From positions 1-61,399 of the forward strand of contig NZ_FOIA01000021.1 in NCBI RefSeq assembly GCF_900111605.1: a DNA stretch of 61,399 nucleotides, given 5' to 3'. A program made the translations under genes and the position numbers. Shown here piece by piece: positions 48,347-58,281 of the stretch; positions within the stretch are counted from its first letter, which is position 1, and each line of letters opens with the position of its first letter. Origin of the DNA: Nitrosomonas marina (GTDB taxonomy: Bacteria > Pseudomonadota > Gammaproteobacteria > Burkholderiales > Nitrosomonadaceae). The notes under the pieces were generated by a model. The model saw nothing but the letters and a program-made list of their open reading frames with translations. It was not told the origin of the DNA and made no database searches.

Positions 48347-48645
48347 GACAAACTTCCTAACAATTTTAATCAGTAATCGTGAAACAGTAAAAACCGCAAC
48401 AAAATCTGACTCACATAATGGTTGACGATTACGACATTTTTTTCAAGTGGCTAAGACCATTAATCCTGCATTAATTTATAAAAATTGTTTAACCGCTTGA
48501 CTTTAGTATCCGTTTTGCGTAAAACTCTATGTGGTGTTTGGCTTCAAGTTCACTGCGGTACCTAGAATAGCCGTTTGCGGCCTTGAAATTCAAATAGTAT
48601 TAGGGTTTCCGGCCCGGTTTCTTAAACGTATTATAGGAAGTAGAA
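48347..48645. other. Divergent spacer between clpS and the cold-shock gene
   Basis: About 300 bases holding the promoters of clpS-clpA and the cold-shock gene. Apart from the candidate promoter at 48497-48525 I see no defined element. A leader of more than 100 bases before the cold-shock ATG is typical of thermosensing csp transcripts. Confidence 0.4.
48497..48525 (+). promoter_or_regulatory. Candidate sigma-70 promoter of the cold-shock gene
   Basis: TTGACT (48497-48502, five of six bases) and TAAAAC (48520-48525, four of six) are separated by 17 bases. Transcription would start near 48532 and leave a leader of roughly 115 bases. Confidence 0.35.
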
Positions 48646-48849
48646 ATGGCAACAGGTACAGTAAAATGGTTTAATGACTCTAAAGGTTTTGGTTTTATTA
48701 CACCCGACGATGGCAGTGAAGATTTGTTCGCCCACTTTTCAGCCATAAACATGTCTGGATTCAAAACCCTTAAGGAAGGTCAAAAAGTAAGTTTTGACGT
48801 TACTCAGGGGCCTAAAGGAAAACAGGCTGCAAATATTCAATCCACATAA
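48646..48849 (+). CDS. Cold-shock protein (CspA family)
   Basis: A 67-residue single cold-shock domain that binds single-stranded RNA/DNA. The RNP1 motif KGFGFI and an RNP2-like LFAHFSAI are both present. AGGAAG lies seven bases before the ATG. A strong intrinsic terminator follows about 95 bases downstream, so it is a monocistronic unit. Confidence 0.95.
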   Translation: MATGTVKWFNDSKGFGFITPDDGSEDLFAHFSAINMSGFKTLKEGQKVSFDVTQGPKGKQAANIQST

Positions 48850-48941
48850 ACTATAACTGTTCTTTTGTATAAGTTTCTGGTGCAGCGTCAGTGGCCAGAC
48901 CATAATCAAAATTAAAATACAAAATTAATGCAACATGATTA

Positions 48942-48974
48942 CCCCTTGACTGATTCATGCAGCAAGGGGTTTTT
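48942..48974 (+). terminator. Intrinsic terminator after the cold-shock gene
   Basis: A perfect 7-bp stem CCCCTTG (48942-48948) / CAAGGGG (48963-48969) with a 14-base loop is followed directly by TTTTT, a classical rho-independent terminator on the plus strand. Confidence 0.85.
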
Positions 48975-49031
48975 GATACTTTTGATGCTTTAATTCTTGG
49001 TATTGTCCGTTTCCTTCATCGTTACTCTGTT

Positions 49032-50282
49032 TTAGCGCAGACGTTCTATCAACGCTTCACCAAATTGCGAACAGGATACTTTGCGTGCGCCAGGCATCAA
49101 CCTTGCAAAATCATAGGTCACAATTTCATCCTGGATTGTGATTTCCATACCCCGAATAATCATTTCAGCCGCTTCCGTCCAGCCCAAATGCCTTAACATC
49201 ATCTCTGCTGACAAAATAATGGAACCGGGATTAACCTGATCCTTGCCTGCATATTTAGGGGCCGTGCCATGTGTCGCTTCAAAAATAGCAACGGAATCAC
49301 TTAAATTGGCCCCGGGCGCAATTCCAATACCGCCGACTTGAGCTGCCAGCGCATCGGAAATATAATCACCGTTCAGATTCATAGTCGTTACGACATCATA
49401 CTCCTCAGGACGCAACAAAATCTGCTGTAAGAAAGCATCTGCAATGACATCTTTTATGATAATACCACCTTTATCCTGAGGCAATTTCATCCAAGGTCCA
49501 CCATCCAATAACTCCGCCCCGAATTCCCTGCTGGCAAGTGCGTAACCCCAGTTTTTGAATGCTCCTTCGGTGAACTTCATGATATTGCCTTTATGCACCA
49601 GGGTCACAGATTTTTTTTGATTGTCGACAGCATATTGGATAGCCTTTCTTACAAACCGTTCCGTACCTTCCCTTGAGACCGGTTTAATACCAATTCCCGA
49701 TGTGTTCGGAAAACGTATCTTTTCTACTCCCATTTCCCGGGTCAGAAAATTGATGACTTTTTTGGCTTCAACAGTCTCGGCCTCCCACTCGACACCTGCA
49801 TAAATGTCTTCCGAATTCTCCCTGAAAATTATCATATCCGTTTTTTCGGGATTTTTAAGCGGACTGGGAACACCCTTAAAATATCTGACAGGCCTTAAAC
49901 AGATATACAAGTCCAGTTCCTGCCGCAATGCAACATTTATTGAACGAATACCGCCTCCGACCGGTGTAGTTAACGGACCCTTGATTGAGACGACAAATTC
50001 TTTAGCAGCAGTCAGTGTTTCATCCGGTAACCAGACATCCTGACCATATATCCGCGTTGATTTTTCTCCAGCGTAAATTTCCATCCAGGCTATTTTGCGC
50101 CGATTGTTGTATGCTTTTGCGACGGCTGCATCGACCACCTTTTGCATCACAGGTGTTATGTCCGCTCCAATTCCATCGCCCTCAATGAAGGGGATAATGG
50201 GATTATCGGGAACACTCAGGGTAAGATCATTATTTACTTGAATTTTATCGCCTTTTTCAGGCATTTTGATATGCTGATACAT
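49032..50282 (-). CDS. icd: NADP-dependent isocitrate dehydrogenase
   Basis: A 416-residue homodimeric TCA-cycle enzyme converting isocitrate to 2-oxoglutarate with NADP. The substrate segment [20 protein letters not shown] contains the serine that AceK phosphorylates in E. coli, followed by [12 protein letters not shown], and the late [19 protein letters not shown] and [13 protein letters not shown] are intact. Length matches the E. coli enzyme. It stands alone, divergent from nothing in its pathway. Confidence 0.97.
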   Translation of the reverse strand: MYQHIKMPEKGDKIQVNNDLTLSVPDNPIIPFIEGDGIGADITPVMQKVVDAAVAKAYNNRRKIAWMEIYAGEKSTRIYGQDVWLPDETLTAAKEFVVSIKGPLTTPVGGGIRSINVALRQELDLYICLRPVRYFKGVPSPLKNPEKTDMIIFRENSEDIYAGVEWEAETVEAKKVINFLTREMGVEKIRFPNTSGIGIKPVSREGTERFVRKAIQYAVDNQKKSVTLVHKGNIMKFTEGAFKNWGYALASREFGAELLDGGPWMKLPQDKGGIIIKDVIADAFLQQILLRPEEYDVVTTMNLNGDYISDALAAQVGGIGIAPGANLSDSVAIFEATHGTAPKYAGKDQVNPGSIILSAEMMLRHLGWTEAAEMIIRGMEITIQDEIVTYDFARLMPGARKVSCSQFGEALIERLR

Positions 50283-50471
50283 CCTATCTCCGATATAGCC
50301 ATTTATTAATAATTATCAACCAATTTTCTCAAACAATCATACAGTTATCTCTAACAGTTTTTTTCACAATTGTTATCAATATCTTATGCTCGCTTTCCTG
50401 CTTTATCCTCTTGGAACAAAAACACACTTCAATATATATCTTTATTTTTTGATACGACACATATCCTGCAT

Positions 50472-50957
50472 TTACCGTGTCCTGAACTTCAATATCATAG
50501 TGTCGTTAGACTGAATCACATCTATATTGCGCAAAAAATTTTGCCCAAGCAAAGCCACGTCACCGTGCAACCCAACAGAAACCTGCAGCCCGCTCATTAC
50601 TATACCACCAGCTTCAATAGTTTGATTAAACACCATCTCACCCTGCACCACACCACCTGCCGTCGCAAAACTGGCCGGTCTGCCAGCTGGCAGGTTAGCC
50701 GATCGGGCAAACTGTTTACCGACAGAAACAACACTCGCACCGGTATCAATCATGAATTTAACTGGGAAACCATTAACTGAACCCTGCACATAATAATGAC
50801 CATCCCATGATCTGGGAATAATAACCGATCCATTTTCCAGATATTCCCTAGCCGCTGAAACTCTGGGCTCGAGTCTTGTATCAAAGTACAGATAAGCCGC
50901 CGAGAAAATAATTATCCAAATTACCAGTACACTGATAAATCCTTTCACCATATACAA
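50472..50957 (-). CDS. Membrane-anchored retropepsin-like aspartic protease (TIGR02281 type)
   Basis: A 161-residue clan AA protease-like protein. An N-terminal transmembrane helix (about 6-24) places the catalytic domain outside the cytoplasm. The single active-site triad is D71-T-G in FMIDTGASVVSVG, and the late VALLGQNFLRNIDV is also family-typical. Such proteins work as homodimers; substrate unknown. A second start two codons in is possible. Confidence 0.85.
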   Translation of the reverse strand: MYMVKGFISVLVIWIIIFSAAYLYFDTRLEPRVSAAREYLENGSVIIPRSWDGHYYVQGSVNGFPVKFMIDTGASVVSVGKQFARSANLPAGRPASFATAGGVVQGEMVFNQTIEAGGIVMSGLQVSVGLHGDVALLGQNFLRNIDVIQSNDTMILKFRTR

Positions 50958-51088
50958 AGATCATTACTTTTTTTGAAGTATTTTAAAACACTCATAAAAT
51001 ATTTGATGGTCTTATAAATCATCGCATCTTATACAATTATAAAACATTACTGTAGCGACAATCTTTTCATTTCCTTTTTGAATATGTT

Positions 51089-52135
51089 ATGAATTTACAC
51101 CTTTATATTCCATCGCTGTTCTGGTCAGATATGAACACTCCCGAAATCTACCAGGATCTTCAACTTCCCTCACTTGAAAAACTTTTATCAAAAAGCAGCA
51201 TTGTTCAAGCACAGGAGACGGATTTTTGTGCATGGCTGTGTCAATCATTCAATGTAAAAAAACAACTTGACTGGCCTGTTGCACCCATCACACTCAGAGC
51301 CGATTACCCGAATCAGCCCTATACTAATAACAATTATTGGTTACGTGCCGATCCGGTTCATTTACGTATCGAACAAAATCATATTATGCTGGCCAACAGT
51401 CATATTTTTGAGCTTTCTCCTGATGAGGCCAAACAATACACATCTTTTATCAATCAGAATCTGAATGATGAAACATTTTCTCTAATACCGGTTCACCCGC
51501 ACCGGTGGTACGTCCGGCTAGCTGATAAGCCTGAAATGCAGACACGCACACTGGACGAAGTTACCTGTCGCAATATAAACAACCTTTTACCAACAGGAAA
51601 AGACAGTGTTAAATGGCACAGGATATTTAACGAAATACAAATGCTGTTACATGATCATCCCTTAAATCAAAAACGTACAGCACGCAATCAAGTTGCGATT
51701 AACAGTATCTGGTTTTGGGGTGGAGGTCACGTGCCGCAGTCTGTTTGTTCCCCTTACTCAGGTGTATGGAGTAATGACCCATTCTCGCACGCCCTTGCTG
51801 AATTCTGTGATACACCTTTTGCGCGATTACCCGAAAATGTTCCACACTGGCTGCAACAAAATAAATCAGAAAATCAACCAATTATTATCCTGAATTCCTT
51901 GTTAAATCACGACAAGTACAACAATGCCCTGGCCTGGCGCGAAAACTTAAAAAAGCTGGAGAAAATCTGGTTCACGCCGTTATATACAGCACTCAAAAAT
52001 AATCAGATCAGTACACTAACGATTTCAACGACAAATGAAAACACTTCCTTTGATTTTGTGGTTACTCGCAATAATCTTTGGAAATTCTGGATAACTATAA
52101 AACCATTGTCGTTTTATGCCGTTAAACAATCATGA
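51089..52135 (+). CDS. COG4255-type protein, often annotated phosphoglycerate mutase-related
   Basis: A 348-residue soluble protein with recurrent betaproteobacterial segments NYWLRADPVHLRIEQNHIML (about 86-105), LIPVHPHRWYVRL and MLLHDHPLNQKR. Homologues carry labels such as cofactor-independent phosphoglycerate mutase, and they contain late segments like WFWGGGHVP that recall the alkaline phosphatase superfamily. I see no complete metal site, so the enzymatic label is doubtful. The EAL-domain gene follows 54 bases downstream. Confidence 0.65.
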   Translation: MNLHLYIPSLFWSDMNTPEIYQDLQLPSLEKLLSKSSIVQAQETDFCAWLCQSFNVKKQLDWPVAPITLRADYPNQPYTNNNYWLRADPVHLRIEQNHIMLANSHIFELSPDEAKQYTSFINQNLNDETFSLIPVHPHRWYVRLADKPEMQTRTLDEVTCRNINNLLPTGKDSVKWHRIFNEIQMLLHDHPLNQKRTARNQVAINSIWFWGGGHVPQSVCSPYSGVWSNDPFSHALAEFCDTPFARLPENVPHWLQQNKSENQPIIILNSLLNHDKYNNALAWRENLKKLEKIWFTPLYTALKNNQISTLTISTTNENTSFDFVVTRNNLWKFWITIKPLSFYAVKQS

Positions 52136-52189
52136 TGATGTGCTCGGTTAAACCGCATTTTGTATATAACACGATAATTACTAAACTCT

Positions 52190-53707
52190 ATGCTAAATAC
52201 ATTCAAATCATTTGCATCAGCCGGTATCGCTTTATTTATAGCGACACTACTGGTCATCTGCGATCTGTATTTCGATGATATCGGAATAACCTGGTTTGCA
52301 ATTTTATGGATTCTGCTGTTTTCTGCTATTTTAATCATGCTCGGCCAATTCATTCATGCGGAAAAAGAAATTCATAACTACTCTTTTCAGTTATCTGCCA
52401 ATAAAGAAAGACTGGCCAATGAAATCAAACATCGGCTATGGGCAGAAAAAACAACTGCAGAGGCAAAGATAAAATCGCAAATTGTTGATGAAAATATTCC
52501 TGTACTCCTCGCTTACTTCAATATTGATCAACGCTGCAAATACCATAATCGTATTTTTCGTAAATGGTTCGGGTTGAAAGCTGATCAAATCGATGGCAAA
52601 TTACTTGAAGAATTTGCTGATGAAGATTTTTCCTCCTCTATCAAGAGACATTTCAATACTATTCTGTCCGGCAAGACAATCCATGAAGAACGCGTTTTAA
52701 AATCAATAAAAGGATTTCCGTATATTTTTACAGAACAATACGTTCCTCATATGGACAGCAAAGGCAATACGATTGGTTTTTACACCCTGCACACACCATG
52801 CGCTCAAGATAAAAAACGCACATCTGTCAGAAAGAATGATCAGACCGAAAAATCAACGACAGAAATCAGCAATAAAAAAACTGAACAACATGCAGACAAA
52901 AATCCAAAACGAGCCGAAATTTCAGCAGAACGTATTATTCAAGCAATAAAAAGCGGAGAGTTTTATCTTTATTGTCAGAAAATCATACCTCTCGATTCAG
53001 CCTCTCTGTCTCCAGCACAATATGAAATCCTGATTCGCATGGCCGAAGAGGAAAATAATCTGATGCCGCCAGGCTCTTTTTTACCACTTGTTGATCAGCT
53101 AAAACTGATGCCCCAGCTAGATCGATGGGTTGCAAATTATGTTGTCAAATGGTTATCAACAAATGCAAAAGAATTTAAATCAATATTCAGTCTGAATGTT
53201 GCCAGAGACACGCTATGCGACAAAACGTTTATCGAGTTCATACAAGACAAAATACAAAAATCGAAAATACCGGCGAATCTATTGTGTTTTGAAATCGAGG
53301 AAACAGACGCACAGGCTAATTTGATTGACGCCATGCTCTTTACGGAGAAAATTCGCGAACTAGGTTGCCTGATTACCCTGTGCGGGTTTAGTCAAGACAC
53401 TCAATCTGTGGATTTATTGAAAAAAATAAAGATAGACTTCCTGAAAATTGACGGTATCATTGTTTGCAATATGATTTACGAACACGATGACCTGATACAG
53501 GTGAAAAACATCAAACAAATCGCGCATCAATTCAACATAAGAACGATCGCAGAGCTGGTGGAGAACGAGGAAACGATATCCAGATTGCGAGACATCGGCA
53601 TACATTATGCTCAAGGACTGGGGATCGAGAAACCTTGTCCGTTGAATAACCTGATAACGGTAAAACAAAAAACCGTTGCCACAACTCCCTTAACTCGAAA
53701 CAAATAA
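52190..53707 (+). CDS. Membrane PAS-EAL protein with degenerate catalytic site
   Basis: 505 residues. Two N-terminal transmembrane helices (about 9-27 and 33-53), a short coiled coil, a PAS-like domain (about 100-205), a charged linker, and an EAL domain (about 245-495). The EAL motif is EIL (279-281), N336 and the KID of DFLKIDG (419-421) are kept, but the DDFG loop reads LCGFS (397-401), so the paired aspartates that bind metal are lost. It is therefore probably a c-di-GMP sensor or scaffold and not a phosphodiesterase. No GGDEF domain is present. Confidence 0.85.
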   Translation: MLNTFKSFASAGIALFIATLLVICDLYFDDIGITWFAILWILLFSAILIMLGQFIHAEKEIHNYSFQLSANKERLANEIKHRLWAEKTTAEAKIKSQIVDENIPVLLAYFNIDQRCKYHNRIFRKWFGLKADQIDGKLLEEFADEDFSSSIKRHFNTILSGKTIHEERVLKSIKGFPYIFTEQYVPHMDSKGNTIGFYTLHTPCAQDKKRTSVRKNDQTEKSTTEISNKKTEQHADKNPKRAEISAERIIQAIKSGEFYLYCQKIIPLDSASLSPAQYEILIRMAEEENNLMPPGSFLPLVDQLKLMPQLDRWVANYVVKWLSTNAKEFKSIFSLNVARDTLCDKTFIEFIQDKIQKSKIPANLLCFEIEETDAQANLIDAMLFTEKIRELGCLITLCGFSQDTQSVDLLKKIKIDFLKIDGIIVCNMIYEHDDLIQVKNIKQIAHQFNIRTIAELVENEETISRLRDIGIHYAQGLGIEKPCPLNNLITVKQKTVATTPLTRNK

Positions 53708-53721
53708 ACTTAAAGAAACAA

Positions 53722-53760
53722 AAGCGACAGTATTCAGAAATTACCGAATTACTGTCGCTT
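53722..53760. terminator. Bidirectional terminator between the EAL and pntB genes
   Basis: A perfect 11-bp stem AAGCGACAGTA (53722-53732) / TACTGTCGCTT (53750-53760) with three further pairs across one bulge. On the minus strand it is followed by TTGTTTCTTT, fitting termination of pntB. The convergent plus-strand gene ends 14 bases before it. Confidence 0.75.
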
Positions 53761-53791
53761 GAATCAATTGACGCGATGCACTGCGTGCAAA

Positions 53792-55171
53792 TCAGATAGC
53801 TTTGACCATATGTTCTACAACCTTCTTCGCATCCCCAAAAATCATCATTGTTTTATCCATATAGAACAGGTCATTATCTAACCCCGCATAACCGACCCCC
53901 ATACTCCGTTTAACTACCATGACTGTACGCGCTTTGTGCGCCTCCAGAATGGGCATACCATAAATCGGACTTCCGGGCACATTAGCCGCTGGATTTACCA
54001 CATCGTTTGCACCAAGCACCAGCACCACGTCTGTATTAGAGAAATCGCTGTTGATTTCTTCCATTTCAAGAACCTGCTCATAGGGTATTTCCGCTTCCGC
54101 CAAAAGCACATTCATATGACCTGGCATACGCCCGGCAACAGGATGAATGGCAAAACGCACATTAACACCTTTCTCGTGCAGCATTTCGGCCAATTCCTTA
54201 ACAGCATGTTGCGCTCTCGCGACAGCCAATCCGTAGCCTGGAATAATAACAACGCTATCCGCATTTCCCATCAGGAATGCCGCATCTTCAGCACTACCGC
54301 TGCGGTAGGTTTTCTGCGTTCCATCATCAGCAATCGAAGCACCGCCGTCACTACCAAATCCGCCTAAAATTACCGACAAAAATGGCCGGTTCATTGCTTT
54401 ACACATAATATACGACAGAATCGCACCGGAACTGCCAACCAGCGAACCAGCTATAATGAGCATCGGATTCCCGAGAGAAAAACCGATACCTGCAGCAGCC
54501 CAACCGGAATATGAATTGAGCATTGATATAACAACGGGCATGTCGGCGCCACCAATCGGAATGATGATCAGGAAACCCAGCAGGAAGGCAATTGCCGTCA
54601 TTGCGATAAACGCCGTCCAATTGGTTGTGTCACTGAAAAAGAACCACAAACCAAAACCAATCATTACGATCGCCAGCAGTAAATTCAACAGATGCTGACC
54701 GGTAAAAACCACAGGCGTTCCACTCATACGGCCTGATAACTTCAAAAAAGCAATAACCGAACCAGACCACGTCATCGCGCCGATAAATGTACCAAGAAAC
54801 AGTTCCAGCTTACTACCAGCGGGCAACACTGCCGGAAGTCCAAAAGAAACAGGGTTGTTGACTGCTGCAATCGCAATAAAAACAGCCGCAAGGCCCACGA
54901 GTGAATGCATGAATGCAACCAGCTCAGGCATTGCTGTCATTTGTACACGTTTTGCTATAATAGTACCGATAACGGCACCGATAGCGATACAACCGATGAT
55001 TAACAACCAGTTTTCTGTCAATGTCATCGTCGTTGCAACGGCAATAAGCATGCCGAGCATACCGAATACGTTCCCACGACGCGCAGATTCCGGTGAGCTT
55101 AGGCCTTTCAGCGCCAGTATAAAAAATACCGAAGCTACCAGGTATGCGAGTGCTACCATATTTGCTGACAT
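53792..55171 (-). CDS. pntB: NAD(P) transhydrogenase beta subunit
   Basis: A 459-residue subunit with about eight transmembrane helices (1-260) and a cytoplasmic NADP(H)-binding domain III (about 285-459, with VIIPGYGLAVARAQH and VLVLGANDVVNPAA). It couples proton movement to hydride transfer from NADH to NADP. Its ATG directly follows the stop of the short alpha-2 gene. Last gene of pntAA-pntAB-pntB. Confidence 0.97.
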   Translation of the reverse strand: MSANMVALAYLVASVFFILALKGLSSPESARRGNVFGMLGMLIAVATTMTLTENWLLIIGCIAIGAVIGTIIAKRVQMTAMPELVAFMHSLVGLAAVFIAIAAVNNPVSFGLPAVLPAGSKLELFLGTFIGAMTWSGSVIAFLKLSGRMSGTPVVFTGQHLLNLLLAIVMIGFGLWFFFSDTTNWTAFIAMTAIAFLLGFLIIIPIGGADMPVVISMLNSYSGWAAAGIGFSLGNPMLIIAGSLVGSSGAILSYIMCKAMNRPFLSVILGGFGSDGGASIADDGTQKTYRSGSAEDAAFLMGNADSVVIIPGYGLAVARAQHAVKELAEMLHEKGVNVRFAIHPVAGRMPGHMNVLLAEAEIPYEQVLEMEEINSDFSNTDVVLVLGANDVVNPAANVPGSPIYGMPILEAHKARTVMVVKRSMGVGYAGLDNDLFYMDKTMMIFGDAKKVVEHMVKAI

Positions 55172-55486
55172 TTATGCGCTTCCTTTTTTATCTTTTTTCT
55201 TGAACATTTCCAGCATGCGCTGGCTGACCAGAAACCCGCCAAATACATTCACGGCTGCAAGTGTCACGGCAACCGCACCAAGCCATACCCCCCAGTCTGT
55301 ATCAGCAGGTCCTGCCGCAAGCATGGCACCGACTATGATAATACTTGAAATTGCATTGGTTACAGACATCAACGGTGTGTGTAAGGCCGGCGTAACATTC
55401 CATACCACATGATAGCCAACAAATATCGCCAGCACAAAGATTGTTAAATTAATAATAAGTGGATCAATATCACCTATCATATTCAC
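55172..55486 (-). CDS. pntAB: NAD(P) transhydrogenase alpha subunit, membrane part
   Basis: A 104-residue protein with three transmembrane helices. It corresponds to the C-terminal membrane part of E. coli PntA, encoded here as a separate polypeptide, as in Rhodospirillum and many betaproteobacteria. [12 protein letters not shown] is the family signature. It abuts pntB with no gap. Confidence 0.95.
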   Translation of the reverse strand: MNMIGDIDPLIINLTIFVLAIFVGYHVVWNVTPALHTPLMSVTNAISSIIIVGAMLAAGPADTDWGVWLGAVAVTLAAVNVFGGFLVSQRMLEMFKKKDKKGSA

Positions 55487-55525
55487 TCCTTTTAAAATCG
55501 TTAATTGTATGCCTATGCTGTTTTA

Positions 55526-56653
55526 TTAAGATGCCTGAACAACATTGCCATCACTGCAAACCAGGGTTCCTGCGACAATCTCATCATCACGATCAATGCG
55601 AAGCTGGCCGCTTTCAGCATCTACTATCAGATTCAAAAAGTTCATCAGATTCCGCGCATACAATGTGCTTGAATCGGCTGCAACCAGTCCAGGTATATTT
55701 GCGATGCCTATCAGGTGTACGTCATGTTTAACAACGGTTTGGTCCAACTCGGACAAAACACAATTTCCACCTGCTTCGACTGCCATATCAACGATGACTG
55801 AACCTGGTTTCATTGCTCTTACTGTTTCCTCTTTTATTAAAACCGGGGCCGGTCGACCTGGAATCAAGGCCGTAGTAATCACTATATCAGCGGCAACGGC
55901 TCTTTCATGAACCAATTCACTCTGACGGCGTTTGTAATCCTCTGACATTTCAGTCGCATAACCACCGGCAGTTTCAGCATTTGCCTTTTCTTCTTCATTG
56001 AGTGGGACTTCAATAAATTTGGCGCCGAGGCTCTCAACTTGTTCTTTCGCTGCCGGCCTTACATCAAAGGCCTCCACTACTGCACCAAGCCTTTTTGCGG
56101 TGGCAATTGCCTGCAACCCTGCCACTCCTGCACCCAGAATCAGCACGCGGGCTGCCTTTACCGTTCCAGCAGCTGTCATCAACATCGGAAAAAAACGCTG
56201 ATAAACATTGGCGGCCATTAATACCGCCTTGTAACCAGCAATATTTGCTTGGGAGGACAATACGTCCATATTCTGTGCGCGTGTAATTCGCGGCAGTTTT
56301 TCCATTGCAAATGCTGTAATGCCATGCCGGGCGAGTATATCTATGTTTTCGGATTTACTTGGCGCCAGCAAACCAATCAGCACAGCATCCTTGCGCATCA
56401 TTGCCAGTTCTTCTGCTTCTGGACCACGTACCTTGAGTACTATGTCCGACTGACTGTACAAGGTTGCAGCATCTGCCACAATTTTCGCGCCTGCCGCCTC
56501 AAACTCTGAATCAGGTATACTCGCACGCGCACCTGCACCTGTTTGAACAGACACGACATGAACTCCTTTTGCGGTATATTTTTTAATGGTTTCCGGTGTA
56601 GCTGCTACACGCGTCTCTTCCCCGCGAATCTCTGCGGGTATGCCTATATGCAT
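55526..56653 (-). CDS. pntAA: NAD(P) transhydrogenase alpha subunit, NAD-binding part
   Basis: A 375-residue soluble domain I related to alanine dehydrogenase. The dinucleotide fold is VLILGAGVAGLQAIATAKRLGA, and the mobile-loop region containing GYATEMSEDYKRRQ is present. It binds NAD(H) in the split proton-translocating transhydrogenase. pntAB starts 39 bases later. Confidence 0.96.
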   Translation of the reverse strand: MHIGIPAEIRGEETRVAATPETIKKYTAKGVHVVSVQTGAGARASIPDSEFEAAGAKIVADAATLYSQSDIVLKVRGPEAEELAMMRKDAVLIGLLAPSKSENIDILARHGITAFAMEKLPRITRAQNMDVLSSQANIAGYKAVLMAANVYQRFFPMLMTAAGTVKAARVLILGAGVAGLQAIATAKRLGAVVEAFDVRPAAKEQVESLGAKFIEVPLNEEEKANAETAGGYATEMSEDYKRRQSELVHERAVAADIVITTALIPGRPAPVLIKEETVRAMKPGSVIVDMAVEAGGNCVLSELDQTVVKHDVHLIGIANIPGLVAADSSTLYARNLMNFLNLIVDAESGQLRIDRDDEIVAGTLVCSDGNVVQAS

Positions 56654-56883
56654 TGCCGATCTCCCCTATCTCCCTAATTTTGCCAGCATGTCAGCAAAAT
56701 TTTTTAACTTTCTTCGAATTTATTTATTTAACTTTTTTGAACAATACTTTTGGAAATTTTTTCTTTACTTTTTTGAAACTGAACACGGGATTATAAATGA
56801 ATTTACTCTTCACGTAATAGATTACTGGATTAAATTAAAAAATTGACACACATTTACAACAACTTCCGAAAATAAACCAAATA

Positions 56884-57846
56884 TCAAATTTCAACCAGCA
56901 GTCCTTTTGAATTGTCGCACGCACATTGGTAAGCCAGTGCTGAAACTGCCAAATCGCCCAATGCCAGACCACGAAAAACGAACGCAGTCCGTGACTTGCT
57001 ACACGCCCGACCGGTTATTTTTCCATTGACCAGAGCTGTCAGATCTCCCGCAACCAGCGCCGGATTCACCAAAGGATTCGGCATATTTGCTTCCTGTTCA
57101 AGGTCATCAATAACAATACAATCGAAAGCAGACATGCTCTCGGCATGCCAAGGCGCTGCCAAATCAGTCATGGTAACAAAAGCACCTGTCTTTAACCAAT
57201 GTGCCTCAATAAACGGCTTCAACTCAGGTGAAATAGTGACCGATGTTACAATGATGTCAGCTACCGACACCGCTTCCCGAGCTGTATCGCATGCAATCAC
57301 TTTTAATCCCAGTTTCTCTGCATGCAAACAAAATCTGTTTCGGCTTTCAGCGCCACGGCCATACACACGTATTTCGGTGAGCGGAAACAATTCAGCAAAT
57401 GTTTCCAAATGACTGTGTGCCTGAACACCGCAACCAATAAAGGCTGCTACCGATGAATCAATCCTCGCCAGACGTTTCGCAGCTACCGCACTTAACCCGG
57501 CTGTTCGAACTGCAGTAACCCAGCCACCATTTAATACAGACAAAGGCATGCCGGTATCACTGTCAAGCAGCGTCACCAACGCGTAAATACTCTGCATACC
57601 CCGACCGGAGTTTTTGGGATTCAGTAACAATGATTTAACAGCTAAAATTTGTGGGTCGTCTGCAGCTGCAAGCGTAGCCATCATATACCTGCCGTCCGGT
57701 GGCGTTATGACCGATTTTGGCGCATTCCATACTTTCGTGCCATTCCGCCCCAACAACAAATGCTCAATACTTGCCACAATAGCCTGCGTCGAAAGCGGTA
57801 GCTGATCGAGCGTATTTTGTGACAAAAAACGAATGAATTGGGTCAT
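56884..57846 (-). CDS. Ornithine cyclodeaminase/mu-crystallin family protein
   Basis: A 320-residue NAD(P)-dependent enzyme of the OCD/mu-crystallin family, which includes ornithine cyclodeaminase, alanine dehydrogenase and pyrroline-2-carboxylate reductase. The substrate side has GGWVTAVRTAGLSAVAAKRL and the cofactor side FIGCGVQAHSHLETF (about 137-151). Members with similar segments often reduce cyclic imines, but the reaction cannot be fixed from sequence alone. It stands apart from other amino acid genes. Confidence 0.82.
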   Translation of the reverse strand: MTQFIRFLSQNTLDQLPLSTQAIVASIEHLLLGRNGTKVWNAPKSVITPPDGRYMMATLAAADDPQILAVKSLLLNPKNSGRGMQSIYALVTLLDSDTGMPLSVLNGGWVTAVRTAGLSAVAAKRLARIDSSVAAFIGCGVQAHSHLETFAELFPLTEIRVYGRGAESRNRFCLHAEKLGLKVIACDTAREAVSVADIIVTSVTISPELKPFIEAHWLKTGAFVTMTDLAAPWHAESMSAFDCIVIDDLEQEANMPNPLVNPALVAGDLTALVNGKITGRACSKSRTAFVFRGLALGDLAVSALAYQCACDNSKGLLVEI

Positions 57847-58281
57847 CTCTACCTCTTGAAGTCATTTTAACACTGTATCAGCGATGGTATAGAAGCACAC
57901 AGTCTCAGGTAGCAAACTCACCCTAGTACTCTATCAATCCGAAAAAATTATCTGCATTCTCTCACAGTCTTTCCAATAAACGACTTAGGGAATTTCGCAC
58001 TTCAATACCACGCCAGACTAACACGAATATGTCTCCCGTAGAATTTTCCGAGAGCCCAAATAAAACCGTTAATAAAAGATGCAATTCTTGTCGGTATAGT
58101 AACGTTGATTGGTATCCAGACCAGGGACTGGATGGAAGATATACTCAATCGCGTATTACCTGTAGACAATATCTAATTCAATTCGACATGCACTGGCGGC
58201 AATTCCAATAATTTGTAAAAATTTCCCACGCATACTAAAATCAAGCTTTCTGAATCATAAGAGAAGTTGAAATAACAATTA
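57847..58281. other. Gene-free interval before the DUF6502 gene
   Basis: About 435 AT-rich bases. A 60-codon frame at 58029-58211 lacks family resemblance and ribosome site. I see no RNA gene or repeat. It should hold the promoter of the DUF6502-DUF5666 pair and that of the divergent cyclodeaminase-like gene. Confidence 0.35.

Noticed and set aside
58029..58211. 60-codon open frame in the spacer before the DUF6502 gene
   Set aside because: No ribosome site and no recognisable motif.
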